From JBEKIK01 sp963838495 (GTDB taxonomy: Bacteria; Planctomycetota; Planctomycetia; Pirellulales; Thermoguttaceae): a stretch of DNA of 64,000 nucleotides. Positions 59,393-64,000 of the stretch are shown one piece after another (the first letter of the stretch is position 1; the number at the start of each line of letters is the position of its first letter). The notes under the pieces are model-generated. The model ran no database searches and had not been told where the DNA came from. It saw only the letters and a list, made by a program, of their open reading frames with translations. Location of the stretch: contig CAWIRC010000001.1 of NCBI GenBank assembly GCA_963838495.1, positions 992,001-1,056,000 of the forward strand, written 5' to 3'. The position numbers were made by a program, and so were the translations under genes.

Positions 59393-61189
59393 ATGAAAAC
59401 ATGGCTACGATATTTATTATCAATAGCTTCCGCGGCATTTGTTGCATCTTGTGTCGCTTATGCCGTTGCCAAGGCCGAAACCTGCACCTTGGAAATCAAG
59501 CGGCTCGATTCGCAAAACGGGATGAACGCATCGGATTACATTTACCGGTCAACTTCCCCTCAACGGTTTATTGCCCAAGCCGGGCCCGAAGGAAAAAGCA
59601 ACATAAGTTTCGCGGAGCAGGAAGAACAGGCGGCCAATTTCAAAAAGATCGTAAAAAAGGAGCCCCAGTACGAGTCCGAGCATCCTTTCCGCGGAGTTGT
59701 CAAGCTTGGATCGCAGCAGTACGCCTTTGCGCTGGACGAGGTTGTCCCGGAATCGGAAAAGAAGAAGGCCGAGTCCGGCAAAAAAGATTCCGAGCCCGAG
59801 CCTGGCGACGCCGAGAAAGATGGCAAAGGCGCAAAGACCTCGGTTGCCAAAGGTTTGTTTGGCGCACTGCTCCACGCCCTCCCGTTCGGCCAAGGCGATG
59901 ATACTACGATAAAGGTGGTCGGATACAACCGGCTCTATTTCGACATCAATCACAACGGCGACCTGACCGACGATAGGGTCATCGAAACCGAAACCGAGCC
60001 GAATCCCGGTATTTTCAGGGAGTTCGATTTCCCGCGGGTGGACCTCACCATCGACGCGGATGGGACCCCGGTGGATTACTCCTTTTTCCTCAATGGATAT
60101 GTAATCGCCTCGCGGGAATTCAGTTATGCCGTAGTGCAGATCAACGCGGCCGCCTATCGCCAGGGCGACATCACCCTGGATGGGAAAAAACGGCACGTGG
60201 TCTTGATCGATTACAACAGCAACGGCAGGTTCGACGACGAGATCAAGATTTCCGATGACGCACTGAAGTCGGGGGGAGCGCTTTATCCGGAAGAAGGCGA
60301 CATGTTGTTGATCGATCCCAACCAAGGCAAAGCCGGTTACACCTCGCCTTACGACGTAACCTCGAACGCTTATCAGCATTACGTGTCTAAAATGGTGGAT
60401 ATCGACGGCCGCTACTACAACCTCAAGATTTCTCCGGCCGGCGATAAGCTTACTTTGGATCCGGTCTCGGCGCAGTTGGGCAAGATAACCAATCCCAACG
60501 CCCGTTTTACCGCCGTGATCTACGGCGAGAACGGCTTCCTGAAAATCAGCGGCGAAAAAGATGCTCCCATCTCCATACCGGCGGGCCAGTGGAAATTGCT
60601 CTCCTATACAATCGATCTCACAAATCCTGCGGAACAAAGTAAAGCAGCGGAAAAGGATGAGGAAGAATCAGGAATATCGGCCCTGGGGATGGTCGTGGAA
60701 AGTCTGCTGGGCGTAAATCCTCCCGTCCCGCCCGGCCGGCGATACTCGATCGTCACGGCCAATGCGACCGCCAAGTACCAGCCCGTCAAGGTCGCCGAAG
60801 GAGAAACGGTCGTGTTTCCTTTCGGCCCGCCCTATAAACCGACCGTGACAATCGACGGCATACAGGGAGAGAAGGATAACAAGCAAGTGTCGTTGGGCAT
60901 GACCCTTGTGGGTTCGGTGGGAGAGGCGGTTTCGAACATGATGGTAAATGGGGGCAGGCCGCCAAAACCCGATTTCACCATCAAGGATCCCAAGGGCGAC
61001 CTAGTGCAAAGCGGCAGTTTCGAGTATGGATGAGGTTTCACCTGCCGGTACTCGTGGCGAGTGCCATCCGAAGGGGCCAAAGAATATCACGTCAACGTCA
61101 AAATGAAGGCCGATCCTTTCAAGATCGATCAAGAAAACCAGAGCGTGATCAATCCCGAAAACCCCGGACAGGGCGTGCCGGTCATGTAA
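59393..61189 (+). CDS. Predicted secreted selenoprotein with in-frame UGA (Sec547), novel family
   Basis: The frame begins at ATG 59393 (GGAGGTG 9 bases before) and encodes a signal peptide with a possible lipobox (FVASC), an acidic linker (about residues 123-146), and two DxNxNGxxxDD calcium-binding-like loops (DINHNGDLTDD near 184 and DYNSNGRFDDE near 273). A UGA at 61031-61033 interrupts it after GSFEYG. The frame then continues 51 codons (GFTCRYSWRVP and on to PGQGVPVM) to a TAA at 61187. The downstream part is well composed and includes Cys551 four residues after the UGA. With selB, selD and tRNA-Sec nearby and a hairpin at SECIS distance, UGA is read as Sec, giving 598 residues. If UGA were a stop the product would end at 546. 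No known family recognised. Confidence 0.78.
61047..61065 (+). promoter_or_regulatory. SECIS-like hairpin after the in-frame UGA
   Basis: GGTACTC (61047-61053) pairs with GAGTGCC (61059-61065; one G-T pair) around loop GTGGC. The loop starts 20 bases after the UGA, within the usual 16-37 range of bacterial SECIS elements, and begins with G, as many do. An outer pairing GGAT (61028-61031) with ATCC (61066-61069) places the UGA at the foot of the stem as in E. coli fdhF. Confidence 0.7.
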
Positions 61190-61281
61190 TCCGCCGATAA
61201 AAACAATTCTTGCCGAATCTTGTCGCCATTGTTTCGGCAAACAAATTCCGACAACCAATTCTTATTCCCATACTTAGGCGC

Positions 61282-61401
61282 GGGAACGAGGGAGCTTGGG
61301 CCGGCGGCTACGTCCTCACCGGCAGCGCCGCGGTAATTCTGGCCATGGGCGCGGGCAAGGCCGCCGCCAAGGATATTCACAATTACTTGAAAGACCACTG
61401 A
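61282..61401 (+). pseudogene. Remnant of a glutamate-synthase small-subunit-like (GltD) gene
   Basis: About 40 codons resembling the C-terminal end of GltD/SudA-type NADPH-binding proteins (EGAWAGGYVLTGSAAVILAM, AAAKDIHNYLKD). In intact members the first part reads GGDVVTG. There is no start and the rest of the gene (about 400 residues) is missing, so this is a remnant. Confidence 0.55.
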
Positions 61402-61434
61402 TTCGGCAAATTTTAAGATTTTTTTAAAAAATTA

Positions 61435-61475
61435 AAGCCCACAGATTGCTGCCCGTGGGCTTGGCATTTTGATAT
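61435..61475. terminator. Bidirectional terminator-like hairpin
   Basis: AAGCCCAC (61435-61442) pairs with GTGGGCTT (61455-61462), followed by GGCATTTTG. It lies between the GltD remnant and the convergent beta-galactosidase gene. Confidence 0.6.
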
Positions 61476-61488
61476 CTTGTTATGATCT

Positions 61489-64000
61489 TTACTTCGCAGG
61501 AATTATCGTCAGGTCCGCAATTGACGTCCAGTTATATCCATTTACCTCGCTAAGGGCGACGATTTTTAGATAACGCGCGGTAATCAGGGAAGGCAATTTC
61601 ACCAACTGCCTGTCGACTTCGTTTAAAAACTGGCCCTGGAGCACCGGCTTACCCCATTTCGACGCGTCATTGGAAAGGTAAATTTCGTAGTCATTGATCC
61701 GGCCATTTTCATGGTCCTGGCGTGCCTTGTAGACCACCGCTGCCACGTTCAACTCTTCACCGAAATCGATCACCATCTCATGTGGAAGCGGCGGAGTGTC
61801 CGGGCTGTAACGTGTATGCCAGAACGTTTTCGGGTCGTTGTCGATGGCGTGCACGGGAAGACCTTCGCCGGGCTGAAAGCTATCGACCGAGACGATCTTC
61901 CACTTGCTGCGGTCGATTTTCGGCTCAATGATCGTATCTTCGGAAAGCAGTGTGACTCTTATAGGCAGCATCGCGGCCGCGGCGTCCAATTGTGTGATTT
62001 CCGCGGGCACCGTTCGGTCTGGCACGGGTTGACGCGCCAGCGCGGCAAGGTCCTTTGTGCCTGCCGGCACTGGGCGCAGAATGTACGAGAACACAATGGG
62101 ATCGGAGTAGGTCAGGTATTGGTTCCTGGGCCGTGGTCCGCAGGCAGCGGAGCCGACGCCCAGAGTGTGCGCACTAAAGCAGAATACCGGACCTTTGCCG
62201 GCGGGAAGTTGATAGGCATAGTCCGCTTTGTCGAGGTCCTCGTCGCGGAAAGGCAGGGCCGATGCCTGGAACGGTCCGCTTAGAGCCACGGCCATCAATC
62301 CCGCTCCGTCATCGCCCGTTAACGCAGCCCAGCGGACGTCCTCGTGGTTGCCGCATTCCATCGGCCGCACGTAAGGAGTGAGTTGCTCTTTCACGGAACT
62401 GGAATATAAACCAATATCTGAGCCGCGCTTGCGGTCCGAGTAGTTTTCCGTGGGACCGCGCCCCAGCCAGACGAAGCGATCAAGCTTTGCGTCGGGAAAC
62501 ATGCGCACTCCCATGCGAGCCACTATAAAGCGTTTGCCTCTCGCATCCACGGCCTGATCTACGGCAATGACGCCATCGCCCGAAACCGTATAAGCGATAT
62601 GTTGGTCGAAGCTGTTGTTGTCTTTGCCCTCGGCCGTCGCCTTTACCACCACTTGCACCATGCCGGGCGCCGGATTGACCACTTCCACGGAACCGGCCTT
62701 TTGGACCAGTGCATCAAGGCCGCGTTTTGTCCAATCCCCTGCGGCCCACATGTCATCATTGCGGTGCGGAGCGCGCCATACATGGAGCCGCGGACCCCCG
62801 CCGGACATCAATACCGGCTTTCCGTTGTAGGACAACTTGGCGATCGTGCCCTCGGCGCGGTCAAAGGTTACTCGAAAATCCTTGCCGGCAACGACAATTT
62901 GCTTATCATTTTGCTCTACATTCAGCGATTGCATATTGGAAGATTTCGGCGGGGAAGCAGGCTTGGCCGATACCGGCAGCAGAAATTGTCCGGCCGCAAC
63001 CTCTTCACCGGCCTTGGCCCACAACTCGTCTTTAGGCAATACAAAGGCCAATCGCAAATCGTAATCGGCGCCCGGTTTGGGCTGGATCATTTTTAACGGC
63101 ACGGTTACCGTTCCTTCGGAAAGCGGGGCAAGATTAAGCCGTGGCAGGGCGCCGCGGTCGATAACCTTGCCGTCCTCGCTCACCGTCCAGGTGATATTAA
63201 ATTTATTAAGGTTGGTGAATTGATATTTATTACGGATTTTCAACCTGCCGGCGGCCAGATCGTCCGCGGCCAAGCCCACCCATTGATAAGCGCGTTTGGC
63301 CTCGGCGTACTTGGGCGTGGGGGTGCGATCGGCAAAGACCACGCCCTTGCAGATGAAATAGTGATCGTTGGGTACTTCGCCGAAACCCCCGCCGTAAACA
63401 AGGTGCGGATTGGCGGGATCGCGCCGGTTCCATAGGGCCTGGTCCTGCCATTCCCATATCGCCCCGCCCATTAGACCCTCGTGGGCGTCGAACACGTCGT
63501 TGTAGTCGCCGATCGAGCCCATGGAATTGTTCATCGCGTGGGCATACTCGCAGAGGTAGAACGGCTTCCGGCGATCGGATTTGCCCATTTGTTCCACAAA
63601 GTGGACCGGCGAGTACATTCGGCTGTCAATGTCGGAAGGATTGTCGGCTTCGATGCCGAATGGTTCGTAATGCACGGGGCGCGTGTCATCGATGGCCTTG
63701 ACGGCCTTGAGCGTCTCGCGAAAGTTTTCACCGCCGCCGCACTCGTTGCCCAGAGACCAGATCACCACCGAGGCGTGGTTCTTGTTCTCCTCGACGTTTT
63801 CCACATTGCGGGCCACAATCGCATTGCGCCAGCGCGGTTCGCGGTCCAGAACGTACATGTAGCCGTGACATTCCACATTAGCCTCGGCCACCAGGTAAAT
63901 GCCCCATTCGTCGCACAACTCGTACCATCGCGGATCGTCGGTATAGTGGCAGGTGCGTACGTGATTGCTGTTGCACCCTTTCAGCAGCTTGAGGTCCTCG
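61489..64000 (-). CDS. lacZ: Beta-galactosidase (GH2), partial, with C-terminal F5/8-type domain
   Basis: The gene continues past the right edge of the window; its start is outside. GH2 features: NSNHVRTCHYTDDPRWYELC, acid/base Glu in WSLGNECGGGENF, nucleophile Glu in YLCEYAHAMNNSMG, substrate region GGAIWEWQDQALW. After the TIM barrel come beta-sandwich domains and a C-terminal discoidin-like (F5/8 type C) module (HAIDNDPKTFWHTRY; TARYLKIVALSEVNGYN). It hydrolyses beta-galactosides, probably secreted or surface-bound in view of the discoidin module. At least 837 residues in view. Confidence 0.9.
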   Translation of the reverse strand, partial: EDLKLLKGCNSNHVRTCHYTDDPRWYELCDEWGIYLVAEANVECHGYMYVLDREPRWRNAIVARNVENVEENKNHASVVIWSLGNECGGGENFRETLKAVKAIDDTRPVHYEPFGIEADNPSDIDSRMYSPVHFVEQMGKSDRRKPFYLCEYAHAMNNSMGSIGDYNDVFDAHEGLMGGAIWEWQDQALWNRRDPANPHLVYGGGFGEVPNDHYFICKGVVFADRTPTPKYAEAKRAYQWVGLAADDLAAGRLKIRNKYQFTNLNKFNITWTVSEDGKVIDRGALPRLNLAPLSEGTVTVPLKMIQPKPGADYDLRLAFVLPKDELWAKAGEEVAAGQFLLPVSAKPASPPKSSNMQSLNVEQNDKQIVVAGKDFRVTFDRAEGTIAKLSYNGKPVLMSGGGPRLHVWRAPHRNDDMWAAGDWTKRGLDALVQKAGSVEVVNPAPGMVQVVVKATAEGKDNNSFDQHIAYTVSGDGVIAVDQAVDARGKRFIVARMGVRMFPDAKLDRFVWLGRGPTENYSDRKRGSDIGLYSSSVKEQLTPYVRPMECGNHEDVRWAALTGDDGAGLMAVALSGPFQASALPFRDEDLDKADYAYQLPAGKGPVFCFSAHTLGVGSAACGPRPRNQYLTYSDPIVFSYILRPVPAGTKDLAALARQPVPDRTVPAEITQLDAAAAMLPIRVTLLSEDTIIEPKIDRSKWKIVSVDSFQPGEGLPVHAIDNDPKTFWHTRYSPDTPPLPHEMVIDFGEELNVAAVVYKARQDHENGRINDYEIYLSNDASKWGKPVLQGQFLNEVDRQLVKLPSLITARYLKIVALSEVNGYNWTSIADLTIIPAK

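Overview
The window looks like chromosomal DNA of a planctomycete (phylum Planctomycetota), probably an anaerobic or facultatively anaerobic member of the Pirellulales type. Signs are an N-terminal LEPR-XLL motif on a large secreted calpain-like protease, many secreted PDZ/trypsin-like proteins, a MoxR/DUF58/BatA/VWA cluster, PQQ-propeller and squalene-cyclase-like secreted proteins, multi-membrane TPR proteins and many palindromic intergenic repeats. No rRNA is present. The only RNA gene I see is tRNA-Sec. Species cannot be named from the sequence alone. LAYOUT: 1-6.65 kb (+): two small secreted or lipoprotein genes, a short SecA-type ATPase and a secreted calpain-like protease. 6.7-35.85 kb (-): one long, tightly packed run (often 4-bp ATGA/GTGA overlaps) of a PQQ/TPR protein, squalene-cyclase-like protein, MoxR ATPase, DUF58 protein, two BatA/VWA membrane proteins, a DUF4175-like protein, coiled-coil exported proteins, an NPCBM protein, one intact HtrA-like protease followed by two whose catalytic residues are lost, and two tandemly duplicated membrane-TPR proteins. 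36.4-46.2 kb: HU-like protein, TolC-like efflux lipoprotein, Gly/Tyr-rich TPR protein, HEAT-repeat protein, active HtrA/DegP divergent from a histidine kinase and response regulator. 46.2-49.2 kb (-): asnA and selB. 49.4-56.7 kb (+): a methyltransferase, three 2-hydroxyacyl-CoA-dehydratase-like proteins, their BadF/HgdC-type activator ATPase, selD and an AhpD-like CxxC protein. 56.75-57.79 kb: an IS5-like element. 57.85-61.2 kb (+): tRNA-Sec(UCA), a small membrane protein, a NapH-like Fe-S membrane protein and a secreted protein interrupted near its end by an in-frame UGA. 61.3-64 kb: a gltD-like remnant and a partial beta-galactosidase (-). MAIN POINT: selB, selD and tRNA-Sec lie within about 12 kb, and the protein at 59393-61189 has a UGA at 61031-61033 followed by 51 more sense codons of protein-like sequence (motif U-G-F-T-C) and a hairpin at SECIS distance. 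I read it as a secreted selenoprotein of a family I do not recognise, inside a selenocysteine locus shared with dehydratase/double-cubane-type low-potential redox proteins. selA is not in the window. CAUTION: about 18 apparent frameshifts, nearly all equal to one missing base (often a G in GC-rich DNA) in otherwise well-conserved genes, point to residual sequencing or assembly errors rather than mass gene decay. Merged gene coordinates below span such breaks where both halves clearly belong together.
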